A stretch of DNA of 64,000 nt from Cordilura impudica (GCA_963682025.1 OY821518.1:148855442-148919441), one strand, 5' to 3'. Counted from the stretch's first letter, positions 22,320 to 34,520 are shown. Numbers and translations are program-made. The notes: generated by a model from the letters alone, not told the origin.

Positions 22320-22760
22320 ATAAAAGTAAAATTGTACTAAAATTGATATTTTTCTAAGAAAATAAAAGTGTTCTAACTAAATAAATTTTTCTAACTATAA
22401 AATTTAAATTAAATATAAAATTTGTTAGATACAAAAATTTGCTAAATTTAAAAAATTTTTTTAAGAATAAAATTTTGCTATATATACAATTTGGCTAAAA
22501 TATAAAAATTTTACTATATGTAAAAATTTTCGATATATATATAACAATGTTCTCTAATTATAAAATTAAACTAAAAATAAAAATTCTCTAAATGTGAAAT
22601 GTTCCGAAACATAAAAAATTTGTCTAAAAATAAAATTAAATTAAAAATTTTTCCTACGTTCATAAAATTTACTAAATAAAATTCTCTTATTATAAAATTA
22701 TGCTAAAAATTAAAAATAGTGCTATAATTAAAAATGTTGCTAAACTTAATTAAAAAATTA
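22320..22760. repeat. Degenerate short tandem repeat
   Basis: Loose repeats of AAAATTTTGCTAAA and TATAAAATTTT-like words of about 20 bp through 440 bp. This kind of tract is common in higher flies. Confidence 0.55.
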
Positions 22761-22859
22761 AAACCCGTAAAATGAAGGGTAAATAAAACTTTATATTACC
22801 CAATGTAGAAAAAAAACCCAGCCAAACTTTTTATTTATGTGGGTTACCTCCAAAAAAAA

Positions 22860-23117
22860 TGGAAATTCAGGTAACATGGTGGGGAGGGCAATAAAGGGGC
22901 ACAACACCTAGTCCCCACCTGAAAGTAAGTATATCCCTTAGATGCCGTAATTTTTTCGACAGTTTTGTTTTTAAATCGCACGTGAAAATCTGTAGTGTGG
23001 TTTCCCTGGGTCTTAACAAGATACTACCCATCCGGCGAGCTAGGCCCCCTGCCAGCACGTGCGACCCGTTAAGGCTCAGGGAAACGGAAGCGGATTCCAC
23101 CACACTGTACCATTACA
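22860..23117. other. GC-richer segment of unknown origin
   Basis: Markedly richer in G and C than its neighbours, with blocks such as CCATCCGGCGAGCTAGGCCC and GCCAGCACGTGCGACCCG. Neither strand gives a recognisable protein. It may be an untranslated end of a retroelement. The 24-bp inverted repeat follows it directly. Confidence 0.35.
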
Positions 23118-23142
23118 AAGCCTGCTTAAGTTCTAACTCAAT
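23118..23142 (-). repeat. 24-bp inverted repeat, right partner
   Basis: Inverted match to 18012-18040. Confidence 0.6.
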
Positions 23143-23929
23143 CATTAAAATGATAAAGATCGAAAATAAGACTTTTTATTTTTATGAAAAATAATAAAAG
23201 TAGTCAAACAATTTAATGGCGTATTTAATGTGTTATTTACTTTTTTTTAATATATCCTTGATGCCACGAAAGACCCTTCGTTGTATGATCTTATGCTTCA
23301 TACTTTCATTATCTTTAATTTTTTAAATGAAAAACGGAAATAAAATCGCGATATTTTCGAAAATATTAGATCTCAGACTGAAATGAGTATGTCAATTTGT
23401 CCGTTACACGAATTTTTATGTGAATTATAAAAGAACCGCGAAAGATCATATTATTGTCAAAGGTGTGCTATTAAACTATACATAAATCTCCTCTAGGAGC
23501 TCAATGACTTTAAAATGTAATTTTAAGAATTATAAATCAATAAGTCCGTGCAGTTTTTTATGAATTTTAAATAGCCCGCTTTTTTACCGATCTTAAATAC
23601 ATCCTCAATTTGTATTAAAAACGAGGGCTGAACAAACATTTGTATTTCTTTATTATTTTGTAACAAATAGGAATGTTATTTTAAATTCAAATAGAACAGC
23701 TTCTACAAAAAATATTTTTTTTTTCATTTTCTTAGTTATACCAGAAAAGTAATATTGTTAATAAATATTTGTACCAAAATAAACTCTTAACAAAATCAAT
23801 GTTACACACAGAAAAAGAATTTGTTAGAATTCGATTACCAAGAGAGAATTTTAATAAAAATTTAATTGCATTTCTTAAAAATTTTAAAATGCAATAGGTT
23901 TTCTGTACTAACAACCTTTAAAATGTATT
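23143..23929. other. No gene recognised
   Basis: AT-rich. A CACACAGAAAAAGAATTTGT motif at 23814 resembles the inverted TTTTCTGTGTGTA ends at 31440 and 31955. Confidence 0.3.
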
Positions 23930-24384
23930 TCTTTTAAAATAAATGTGGCATCGATAGGTAAATCAATTCAGTCTACCCATCAATGTCTTTATACAAATTA
24001 ATGAAACGAATTTAATTGACGCAACTATATTAAAAGCAGTATAAAATGCTTCAATCCTAAATATTGGGAATTACAACAACTAATTATATTACAACAACAT
24101 ATTTTAAGTAGAAAATGTAACATCAGATATTGTGAAAAATTGTTGGTTAATATAATAAAATAAATTTTGTATTTTGAATCATTTTTCAGTTATAACATAC
24201 GAACTACAAACTTTTGCCTGTTTTGGTATTTTTAGCCAAAAGGAAAATCAAACTCTGTTGTAAATACCAAATCAGATAGTGATGTGTTTAAAGCAATAGA
24301 ATTTTTAATTTATTTGTCATTTTGGGAAAATAAATTTTTAAAAATTACAAATATTTAAAAAATTTTTTGTTTTTAAAACTTACA
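23930..24384 (+). repeat. Diverged direct duplication, copy 2 (continues at 28088)
   Basis: Homologous to 17341-17760. The TA-inserted element 24387-28085 splits it; the tail resumes at 28088 with CTACGATTGGGTAA, as in copy 1. Confidence 0.5.
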
Positions 24385-24661
24385 TATCAGCAAATCCTGA
24401 GAAATGGTGAACACCAAGCCAAAAAAAAAAATTTTATTTAATATGCACATGTCATACATCAAATTAAAGCACAATCTAACAATAATCTAACAAAATAATT
24501 TAATTATTTAAATAAATGGTACTACTATAGCCATATCTGTGATGATTGCTCTCAACATTTTTTAATTATCATATTACTTGCAATCTGGTAACACGTTTTT
24601 CTCCAAGCGATGCAATCCAAAATGGCTGACTTGATGTTCTAAGTTGGTAGAGATATCAGTA

Positions 24662-26929
24662 CAGTATAAACTCGATTACCGCAACTAATAGATATTCGGG
24701 TAGTTGCAAAAAACGCGGTTGTTGCGCAAACCGAGTTAAAAAATTTGTATGTATATTACCCTCACTCTGATATGTTTTTGAAAGCATTTTTATTTGTATT
24801 AATAAACACTGTTAATTTAGTAGATTTTTAAACGTTTTATTAAAAAAAGAAACTTAAAAAACTCATATTAGTTCATATTCATATGTACATACATACATAC
24901 TTATTCTGTTAGGAGATCGAATGAAAACAAAAATATACTAACTTTATACCAAAATATGTATATAAAGTGGAAAGATAATTTGTATTTACTTTTTAAAAAA
25001 ATCACATATTTTTGATTGTGTTTTTTTGATTGATATGTGTCCCTGCACAGCATTTTCACGATGATTTTGATGCATAAGAATATCCTTAAGATCCATTCCA
25101 TTTTCTTCAGCCCATTGAATGCAATTGCTATATGACTCAATAGCAGTTTGGTGGGTAATTCTTGAATGTTTTGAAATTTCAACAACATTGTCATCTGAGC
25201 TATCGATTTCTTGCACTTCATCTACATCTTCACTATAAAAATTTGAGCCGTTGTCAACGTTTTCAAATACCCATTCATGAATTTCAACATTAGAAATTAT
25301 TTCTTCTGGCATAATTTCTCGAAAATAGTCTGAGACAGACAGCATCAACGCATTTTCTCTGACGGCTTCTGCTTTTATTACACTAAGCGTTAAATTATCT
25401 TCATCTGTCCAGGCATTCTTAGGATACATAATCTTTTTCCAGCACTTCTTTATAATATCCGAAGGCAATTGATTCCATGCATTTGCAAGAAGACAAACTG
25501 CATAACGTAAGGAAAAAGCTTTTTTTCTTCAATATTTGAGCCTTTACTTCCAATTGAATGTGCTAAGAGGCTTTTCTTATAGTACAACTTTGTTATGTTA
25601 ATAACAATTTGGTCCATTGGCTGAATAAGTGCTGTACAATTTGGTGGAAAACACATGACTGTTATCAAACCATCGTCACTTTTTAACGCGCCATCTTTTG
25701 GATGGCATGGTGCATTATCCAGTAGTAACGTCGTCTTTTGAACGCCGTCTTTTGAAGACCTTTGGATTGTAGAAATGACTGACCTAAAAATAAAAATTTT
25801 TTTTTTATTTTTTTTAAATTTGATTTTGAATGTATACGTATCATGAAACCATTGCTCAAACAGCGCTAACGTCATCCATGCATTTTTGTTAGCATTATAG
25901 ATAACAGGATTGTTTTCAAAATCTTTGAAAGCTCGAGATTTTAATGATTTACCGATGACAAACATTTTAACTTTGTGCAAACCAGATGCGTTGGAGCAGG
26001 CTAAAAATGTTATGCGTTCCTTTATAACTTTTCGATCCGGTGCAGATGACTCATTAAAGCTTACAAGTGTTCTATTTAGCATTATTTTATGAAATGAGCC
26101 AGACTCATCTGCATTATAGATTTGGTCCGGTGTTACATTAAGCTCTAATACTTTGTCATGAAATTTTTGCAAAAATGGCTCGATAAGTATTGCTTTATTT
26201 GAGAGCTTTTCTCCACAAATTTTAAGCATCCTAATACCATGACGTTTTTGAAAAATTGAACACCATCCGTTGCTTGCATGGAAATTACCAGGTTTTTCTT
26301 GAATTTTTTTATGCAGCTGAATGGGCTTCGACTTTAAGATCTCTGCAGAAACCGGCAAATTTCGTTCTCTTTGTTTTAAAAACCATTTATATAGGGCTTT
26401 TTCCATTCTTGGATATTCACAGGCTCTAATTACTGCTCGCTTTCCTGGGCCGGATTCAGCATTTGAAACAAATTTAATTAATTTTGATTTGTTTTGCTTT
26501 ATTGTGGTTATTGTTGATTTATGTACATTGTATTCCTGGCATAGTGCTTTCACCGACTCGCTTTTTTCAAGCTTATTCAAAATTTCACTTTTTTTGTTTA
26601 ATTGAGAGTATACTACACTTTGTCGTCTTTGGCATGTTTATGCGCTTTTATTATGCAACTGATCGCGATATGTTTTTTACGAAACTGATTAGAAACAAGA
26701 CTAAAACTTTTTCTGTATTTCATACTGTGTGTGTTCTGAGAAAAACGGTAAAATAACGACAAAACAACTTAGTTTGTATAGAAAAAAAAGAAGAAAAAAA
26801 ATAGTTGCATTTACAGAGGTAAATTTTTTTAAAAGTTGCGTTGACTGAGTCTACAATGCTTTCAATTACGGTGTTGCGTTAATCGAGGAGTTGCGCATAA
26901 CGAGAGTTGCGGTAATCGAGTTTATACTG
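24662..26929 (-). mobile_element. pogo/Tigger-like element, 2268 bp
   Basis: 25-bp inverted ends starting CAGTATAAACTCGATTACCG, with TA on both sides (24660-24661 and 26930-26931). The minus strand codes a pogo/jerky-type transposase. Further inside both ends, copies of GTTGCGNNAATCGAG-like words form subterminal repeats (24715-24735 and 26870-26910). Confidence 0.9.
24986..26635 (-). pseudogene. pogo/Tigger-like transposase, two frameshifts
   Basis: A likely ATG at 26635-26633 opens a short frame (KTTKCSILSIKQK), which shifts at an A7 run near 26590 into the main 376-codon frame. That frame has the Psq/CENP-B helix-turn-helix region (ESVKALCQEYNVHKSTI), the second CENP-B module (WCSIFQKRHGI), and the catalytic acids in YNADESGSF, LLLDNAPCHP and QPMDQIV. 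A 54-nt stretch at 25784-25837 has GT/AG borders and divides the conserved WFHDT block from the rest, so it may be an intron. A second shift at an A run near 25525 leads into a 160-codon acidic C-terminus ending KICDFFKK. Most catalytic residues remain. Confidence 0.85.
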
Positions 26930-27009
26930 TAGCCTGATTTTATCAAAGGAATTGCAATGCCTCAAGTTTCGAGGTAAATAATATTATTTTTAGAAAAAAT
27001 AATTAACAT

Positions 27010-28072
27010 GTCACAACCGTAACAAAAAGTATCCTTTCAGTTAGAATAAATCGGATTCTGTACTCATTAACGTTTTGTAACATGTGTAATATATCAAAAG
27101 TAACACTGGCCATGTGTGCAAGCATAATATAAACAAAAATGCTATTTTGCCCAGTTATAACTATTTTTAATTAGTGTTACGGTTGTGACACACATGTTGT
27201 TACGGTTGTGACACAAAATGTTTCGGTTGTGACATGTTATTTTTGTTGCTGCTATTTACAGACTATAAGTATAGGGTGACATTATAATGAAGATATACAC
27301 AATGTACACAACACACACGTGGAAAAGGAACAATCATACACATTGTAAATCAAACACACGATGTATAAATAAAACTCATGCCATGTCGTATTATGTTTTT
27401 CCTACTAATGATGATTTTGACACTGATGTTGGAATAGAACAGATTAAATTTTGTTTGTTCGGGTGAAATTGTATTTCAAAGATAACAAGTTTTTAAATTT
27501 AGTGTATTCATAATATTGTAATATAGTTATACAGTTACAACTAACTCCAAGGGACCGCTAAAATGTTTCATAATAACGAGATTTTCGTTGTAATGGAAAT
27601 TGTTTGTAATAAAACTAATGCCAATTCATTTGTTTTTTTTTTCTTGCTTGAAAGTTTCTCGCTTGTGGGTAACATAAACTCTGTGATAAATGCTGCATTT
27701 CTCTTTATTTCTGTACTATGTCACATCTCTTTTCTAAGGTACCAAGAGAGCAAAATTCTTGAATACAACTCTAAATAGTTAAATATATATCTGTTGTGAC
27801 AATTACATTTTTTTCATTTCTCTATTTTTCTCAAGGGGGCACAAAACGTGAAATGATCATCAAGGGAAAAATATGTGTCACCAATTGTGTCACAACCGTA
27901 ACAACAACAAACTAATTTTTTGCAATAGGTACAATAGTAAATTGAATAAGTGAAGGTTCCATAATTGTACCTTTAGGTGAATGCTAAACCGCAAAAATTT
28001 TTCATAATGTTTTCATAAGACAGAGTAGCTGCAATCACCCGGTAAAGGTGTACTTTGTGTCACAACCGTAAC
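27010..28072. repeat. Six copies of a GTTACGGTTGTGACA motif
   Basis: The motif occurs near 27010, 27176, 27200, 27222 (one mismatch: TTTCGG), 27889 and 28058. The middle three read in one orientation, the other three in the opposite one. The last copy abuts the terminal CAGGATTTGCTGA. Such subterminal repeats often bind a transposase; that role is inferred. Confidence 0.8.
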
Positions 28073-28189
28073 CAGGATTTGCTGATATACACAGTTTACT
28101 AAAGCAGACTCTACGATTGGGTAAGTTCATTGTCATATGGTCCTTCTTTTTATTATTGTTATATTTTTGTAACAATTATTTGAGGCAAT

Positions 28190-28572
28190 GTTACTTCAAA
28201 TTCTATACGAACATAGCTTTTATAATTTTGTTTTCGTTTTGTAAGTTGTACCAGAGAAGTTAAGGTTCATAACTAGTAGAATTAATAGATATTTATTAAT
28301 ATATAAATATTTAATTAATTAATATATATCTATTGATCTAGATTTTAAAAAAAAATTTAATTCATATTGTTAACATATATTGATGCAACAATTGGCAAAT
28401 ATACAATATTTCAATCAATGTCAATTTAGAAAAGTTTACTCTTTTAGGATTTATTTTGTATGGAAAATGTATGCTAATAATGTAAAGAGAAATTGAATTG
28501 TTCAAGCGTCAAAACAGTGTCGCATATTCGCGAAAGTATTGACCATGCTTTTCACATGGCCATCAGCACTTT
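28190..28572. other. No gene recognised
   Basis: AT-rich with a TTAATTAATTAATATATAT tract at 28305-28330. Confidence 0.4.
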
Positions 28573-30810
28573 TTATTTATTTATTTAAAGTCTATGGAAT
28601 TACAAATGTCCTTACAGACTAATATATTTATGCCCGTTTTCTCAATAGGCGATTATCTTTTATCCCAACGAGAAACTGCCGATTAAAGAAATTTTGTTTT
28701 CTCAATGTCTGGTTATCTTCTATTTTGTCGCAAAGCTAACCTTCACTCATCTGTCAATTATTTATTTATCGTACAGATAAATTATTCTCCCAAAATTCAT
28801 ATCAATTTTGAGAGGCATTGCCAACTGAAAATAATTCTCCAACTTTCATACGTATTTTGAGAGGCATTGCCAACTGAAAATAATGTTTTTGTCGGTACAT
28901 TGAGAAAACCAAAATTGTTAACCGGCAGTTTATCGGTCCAATAAATTTATGTCCTGGTTAAGTAACAGGCAGTATGACGATACATTGAGAAAACCGGCAT
29001 TAGTGTATAAAATTCTTACATATAACAAATAAAATAATGACGATTTAATTATTTAGATATAGAATAATTTTAAGTTTCAAAGATTCTTTGTTTTCGGACA
29101 AATCTATGATGTTGTAAATTCCATTAAATTGCTCACACAACCAGCGAAATGGATCATTATTAGCATAGTTAAATCGAAAATAATTAATATTTAAGAGCTT
29201 AAAGTTTCTTGTTGGTCTCGATGGTATATTAATTTGAATTCTACTTAACAAATAATTGGAATCAATGTCGCCATGGAATAAACTGAGTAGAAAGGAAATA
29301 CTAAGCATTGTTCTACAACTTTTCAGTGTCGGTAACTTGATAAGAGCAAGTCTGGATTCATACGAGGGTAAGGCACGGGAGTTCCAACCAAGTCTACGTA
29401 GGCAGAATAAAAGAAATTATTTCTAGACAGATTCGACGAAATTTATATGAATAATGTAACACGCGTCCCATATTATAGAACCATATTCCAGGATAAGACG
29501 AACCAGGGATGTAAATAGCTGGTTGGTTACATATAAGTCAGAAAATTCTTTATTCCATCGCTTCATAAATCCAAGAATGCCATAAGCTTTGTTTATTGCT
29601 GAAGATATATGCGGACGAAAATTTAATCTATGATCTAATAAAATGCCAAGATCTGGGAATGTATCAACCGATTTCAATTCAACTTCATTCACAAAATAAG
29701 TAGTATGTAGATTATTACATCTGTAAAAGGACATATGCTTGCATAAGGTTTTAATTGCACCATGCACAAAAATTATTTAAATCGGATTGTAGCAAAAAAT
29801 TTTGAAAGTAATTTTGAAGAGAGGAAAATAGTTTGACATCATCAGCGTATAAGAGAATTTTAGAGTGTTGAATAACAGAAGGGAGATCATTGATAAATAA
29901 AGTAAAAAGTACTGGACCAAGATAACTTCCTTGTGGAACACCAGAAAACACTTCGATTTTTTTAGAGACAGCGTTTCTAAATTTAACCCGCTGAAATCTG
30001 TTCGTTAAATAACATTTTAACCAGAAAACTAAAGAATTTCTGAAACCCATAGAATTCAGCTTGTATAATAATAAATCATGATTCACTTTATCAAAGGCTT
30101 TCCTAAAGTCGGTGTAAATTACATCAGTTTGCATACGATCTCGAAATCCGTCATTTATAATTGTAGTGAGTTCCAGAACGTTGGTGATTGTAGAACGAGA
30201 TTTACGAAAGCCGTGTTGATATGGAGAAAGTATGGATAAAACTTGATGAGATAACGAGTCTGTTATAATTTTTTCTAAAAGTTTGGGGATTGCGATGCCT
30301 CTGTAGTTAGACACATTGACCTTATTGCCTGATTTATATAAAGGGATGATATAAGATTCCTCCCATAGAGATGGTGAATATCCTGTACGCAAGGACTGAT
30401 TAAAAAGTATTGTTAGTGGATAGGCCAGGGAGTTATTTGGTATTCCATCAGGACCAGGATCAAAAGAATTTTTCAGTGTTTTCATGTTACTCAAAACAGT
30501 GATGTTGTTAAGATAATTTACATTTATTATCGAAGAAGCTTTGGAAATTGCAAAGGATATTGTACGGATTGATCAAAATTTTGTATTGAATATGTTGTAG
30601 CAACAAAATCAGCAAAAACATTACTGATTGATAAATCATCATCGGCTGAAATTGATCCAAGTTTCAAAGAATTAGGATATTCACGTGATCGACGTTCAGA
30701 ATTAACAAAATTGTAAAATGATTTTTGATTCCTCTTTAAATTATGTTTCATACGAGTTAAGTAATTATAAAGAGCCAATGTGCCAAGAGCCACCAAAGTT
30801 GTCAAGATTA
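28573..30810 (-). pseudogene. Non-LTR retrotransposon ORF2, 5'-truncated (Jockey/CR1-like)
   Basis: Reverse transcriptase segments on the minus strand. 30527-30805 holds the region before the catalytic domain (NQKSFYNFVNSERR). 29751-30494 holds the palm, with SFDPGPDGIPNN, VSNYRGIAIPK, HGFRKSRST, FRKAFDKVNHD, SGVPQGSYLGP and YADDVKL. 29423-29767 carries the thumb-side region LGILLDHRLNF and SIIWD. 29045-29308 is the C-terminus. Each joint is a frameshift. The tail runs to a TTTATTTATTTATTTAAA tract at about 28573, read as A-rich (AAATAA)n on the minus strand. The endonuclease part is absent. A 369-bp MITE lies in the 3' untranslated region. Confidence 0.85.
28631..28999. mobile_element. Harbinger-like MITE with TTA duplication
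   Basis: Inverted ends TGCCCGTTTTCTCAAT and TGCCGGTTTTCTCAAT, with TTA at 28628-28630 and 29000-29002. Inside, TTTTGAGAGGCATTGCCAAC occurs twice (28806 and 28857). TTA duplications fit PIF/Harbinger-derived MITEs. It sits in the retrotransposon tail. Confidence 0.75.
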
Positions 30811-31249
30811 TTTAAAAGAATCCTGCCCTGGCAGCCGATAAAGCCGTTTCCAAGTCGCCACTCAAGAAGATCGCTCAAAAATCTACCGGCAAATATATAA
30901 AATTGCAAAATATATAAATATAAGGGTATGGAGGGCAACGTTAATAAATAAAGTAAAAATTTACAGCAATTAACACAATCGAACACGCGGACAAACCATT
31001 ATTTGGCAGTATTCGTATTACTATATTTCAAAATTCTTTAAATGTTAAAAAAATCAGAACATTATGTATATTAATACTTAATCAATATCAAAAATATGTG
31101 ACTTGTAAATTAATATTTATCATGTAAATTTGTTATGTAAATTATGCATTTTATTTATATATAATTTCTTATGGAAAAATTAATAAATTTTAACTTAGAA
31201 TCATATTTAGTGTTTTTATATTTACTGCAGTTACTGCAGTTTTGAAATT
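30811..31249. other. No gene recognised
   Basis: Region upstream of the truncated retrotransposon. Open frames on both strands overlap here and none has a recognisable domain. Confidence 0.35.
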
Positions 31250-31445
31250 GGTTTGCCCAATAAATTGTTGCCACAATCAATAAACAAATTCTAAATTCCA
31301 TAGTATCAACTGAATAAGACAATTCTTGCGGTTGTTTGGACAATATAATTCAGTATCCACAACAGAATAATGTGATAGTACATAGGACTACCAAAATTCC
31401 ATTGGCAACAAATTCGGTTGTCACAACGAATCCATTTTCTGTGTG
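31250..31445 (+). repeat. Direct repeat pair, copy 1
   Basis: Shares AAATTCCATNGTAT, TATAATTCAGTANNCACAAC, GATAGTACATNGGACTA, GGCAACAAATT and GTCACAACGAATCC with 31735-31965. Both copies end TTTTCTGTGTGTA. Confidence 0.75.
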
Positions 31446-31734
31446 TAATTTAATACAATTTATTTTTTTAGGAAAAGTTACGGATTACTATATGCGGACT
31501 TGAAATTAAAATATTACCAAGATACGTTTATTTAGGTTATATATAACTAATATATTTTTTAATTATAAGGTATATTATATTGTATTTTGGGATTTGGGAT
31601 TGTAATGTTTTTATCATGTTAGATTTGTTGGTTTTTTCTTTTTAGTTTGTTAAAAAAAAAATAATAATAATACTTTGAAGTATTAAACAAAATTTGACGT
31701 TTTCTTAATTTACTCAATTATGCATTTTAAATGA

Positions 31735-31965
31735 TTTGTACCGATAACTGGTTATTACAACCAATAAAAAAAATCTAAATTCCATTGTATGAACCAAATT
31801 TGATGATTATATAATCGAATTTATTTAAAAAATCAGTTGCCTTAAACTTTGTACGGTAAATATAATTCAGTAATCACAACAGAAAAATATGATAGTACAT
31901 GGGACTATCAAAACTCGGTTGGCAACAAATTAATTGTCACAACGAATCCGTTTTCTGTGTGTAGA
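31735..31965 (+). repeat. Direct repeat pair, copy 2
   Basis: Second copy of 31250-31445, about 35 bp longer in the middle. The Tc1 relic starts directly after it. Confidence 0.75.
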
Positions 31966-32640
31966 GTGGCGAGAAAATAACCCCTGTTGAGAGCCATCAA
32001 CATATCTAAACGCTTGCAAAATCCCAAAACAATCATTTATGTGATCCTACATTCCTCGAACGGGCCATATTTACAGACGAATGTAAATGTATGGCTTCTG
32101 GAGGAGATGGGCGAGCAAAACTTTGGCGAAATTAGAATACGTAGTTATTGCCACAAAACGTCAATCCTACAGTAAAACATGGACGTGGCTCTATAATCGT
32201 CTGGGGCGCATTACGGCAAATGATGTTGGAAACCTAAGGTTCACAGATGGAATTATGGATAAGACCATATTGAAATATTAAAGGGCAGCTACATTCCCTG
32301 CGTAATAAAACTTGGCCTTGAGGGTAATACTGTATTTATGCTAGATCTAGATAACGATCGAAATCAATCCTCGAAACTGGTGAAGGAATGCACTACAATA
32401 TCAGAACACAAGTAGAACATCCTCCTCAGTCTCCAGATTTGAATGTTATTGAACATTTATGGGATCATACAGCGAAAAGAGAAATATAACATCTATTCCA
32501 TCTTTGGAAACAGCTCTGATCCAAGAATGCTATGCTATTACAACCGAAACGACGAGAAAATTAGCTCTGTATATGTCATCTAGTAGTGGAAGCCAAAAGA
32601 GGCCATACTAGATACTAAGATTTTTTTAGCCAATTCAATA
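31966..32640 (+). pseudogene. Tc1-like transposase relic, catalytic part
   Basis: Translation in shifting frames gives AIFTDECK with the first catalytic acid, VKHGRGSIIVWGA, a LDLDNDRNQSSK-like second acid region, and PPQSPDLNVIEHLWD with the third. The C-terminus runs to about 32600. The N-terminal DNA-binding half is missing. Stops are frequent. The left border GAGTGGCGAGAAAATAA (31965) looks like a worn Tc1 end. Confidence 0.8.
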
Positions 32641-33061
32641 GTGTAATATTATTTTAATTTATTTAAAAAAACAATTGAATTTATAATTCTATTTTATGTT
32701 ATTTTAATTATTAGAAAATAATTAATTAGAAAATATGAAAAAACTGCATTAAATGGCATAAATTTTGTTTATTTTTACAAAAACTTGAAAAGAGAGACCG
32801 TATGTATACTATAGTAACTGTGTATGTAGTAACTGTATAGGTATATATTTTTTTAACATGTATACATGTTTTCATATGTATTTCTAGCAGTATTATTAAT
32901 ATTATAAAAGTTTTGTTAAGTTTTTTTTTCAACAGAATAACTTTATAAATTGTTTTAAAAACTTCTTCATCTACTATTTGTTGGGTTGCTAGGTTGTAAA
33001 ATACATATGTATGTATGTGGGGTACAAATAAGAATAGCTTGTGACAATGTCTAATTAACGT

Positions 33062-33101
<40 letters not shown>

Positions 33102-33810
33102 GAAATTAACAGTAATGATATTTGTTTTTTACAATTTATAATTTTCAATTCAATCAAAAATAAAGGGGCACACGATACGAACATATTTCATTATGGGCAG
33201 TGTGTTAAGTTTCGCAACCATTAATACAAATTTAAATGGAATGAATATATTTTTAAGAAGTTGCCCTCTTTAGAATCGTTGCTGTTGCTGCTTTTAAATA
33301 TCTGTTCTGTGGAATTGTTCGCAATTAAAATAAATATTCAGGCGATGAATGAGGGATTTTGGTAAACAGTTTACGCACTTTATCAAATAAACAAAAAAGA
33401 ATTTTGCACGTTATTCAGTATCAAGGAGATTTATTTTACAATGAATAGCAACAGCAAAATCAGAAAATTCAATTGAATTTATAATATCGGTTTGCACCAC
33501 TCTGAGTAAATATTGTTTTACTGATTCTTCACATAGAATAATTCATTTGAGGCTGAGTATTTTTCAGAGAAAAATGTAAAGTGGCGAATTTGAAACAGAA
33601 TTTGTTTAGTTTCGTTTTTTTTTTTTTTTTTTAACAAAAATGTATTAAAATTTTGTTATTTACACCTCGTCTATAATATACGTTAAGGTACTTTTAGTTT
33701 TTTTTCGTGTTTTTATTTATTAAATCTTAACTAAACATTTGTGTATGTTTAATAAATCTAAAAACTAATATAATACTTCATATAATTTCCAGTTAGCGTC
33801 AGTTAATACT
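32641..33810. other. No gene; contains a CAA microsatellite
   Basis: A (CAA) run of about 13 units lies at 33062-33101. A T19 run is at 33616-33634. The remainder is AT-rich without coding character. Confidence 0.7.
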
Positions 33811-34520
33811 GTACTAGCAGAGCCCAGCACTCGAAATTCGAGCGCAAATTCTAGGAAATTTTATTTTTTCATTCAATTATGGTATTCACAAGGGTGAAAT
33901 TTTACAACAGTTGTATAATTGTTGTCGATATTTTCCATACAAAAAAAAAATAATAATAATACAATACAACGTTATCAGGTATGTTTTTGCGGTGTACTAT
34001 GTGATCAGCCGTTTTCTGTTTACTATTTAATCAGCTTTTGTTGTTTATTCCAAATATTTTTTTGTACGTTTCTTGTAACTATTGTTGCAAAAATGGTAGA
34101 AAGAGATAAAAAATAGAAGGAAATAATTACATTCAGGTAAGTTTTTGTGTAAAAAAACAATTATTTTGCTTTTATTAGATTTTTTTTCAGATTGTGGTAT
34201 ATGAACATACGACAGGTTGTTCACATATGTAGTATTTGACGTCTTGTATTTCTTTATAACATAAAACTTTAGTACACCTTATGAATTCCCTAAATGTTTT
34301 TTTAATCTATATATAAAAAAATTTTTTAATATTTAAATAAAATTTATTAAATTGTGAATTTTTAAATAAAATTCATTATATTTCATTATAAATATTTGTT
34401 GAACACACAGAAGATATATAAATGGATTTGTTAATAAATAATTTTATATGAGCCTAAAGGTATGGTAATCAATTTTAGCGAATTCACAACCACATACAGC
34501 ATTGTATAGTTTTTTATTTG
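33811..34520 (+). repeat. Dispersed repeat, copy 2 (partner at 16141)
   Basis: Both halves match 16141-16350, but about 450 bp of extra sequence separates them here (33885-34380). The extra sequence could be an insertion or the fuller form of the repeat. Confidence 0.6.

Larger units (their letters stand above)
24387..28085. mobile_element. TA-inserted transposon with 13-bp ends, non-autonomous
   Basis: The ends are TCAGCAAATCCTG and its exact inverse, each flanked by TA (24385-24386 and 28086-28087). Without the nested pogo element it is about 1.43 kb. It has no transposase of its own that I can see. The right part carries six copies of a 15-bp motif. TA duplications point to the Tc1/mariner/pogo group, but the ends do not match the pogo element inside it. 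Confidence 0.75.

Noticed and set aside
27563..27778. A 71-codon plus-strand frame in the TA-inserted element
   Set aside because: Hydrophobic and AT-driven; no support as a transposase or other gene.
32726..33184. A 152-codon minus-strand frame with a run of cysteines
   Set aside because: The cysteine run is the CAA microsatellite read in one frame; the rest has no recognisable feature.
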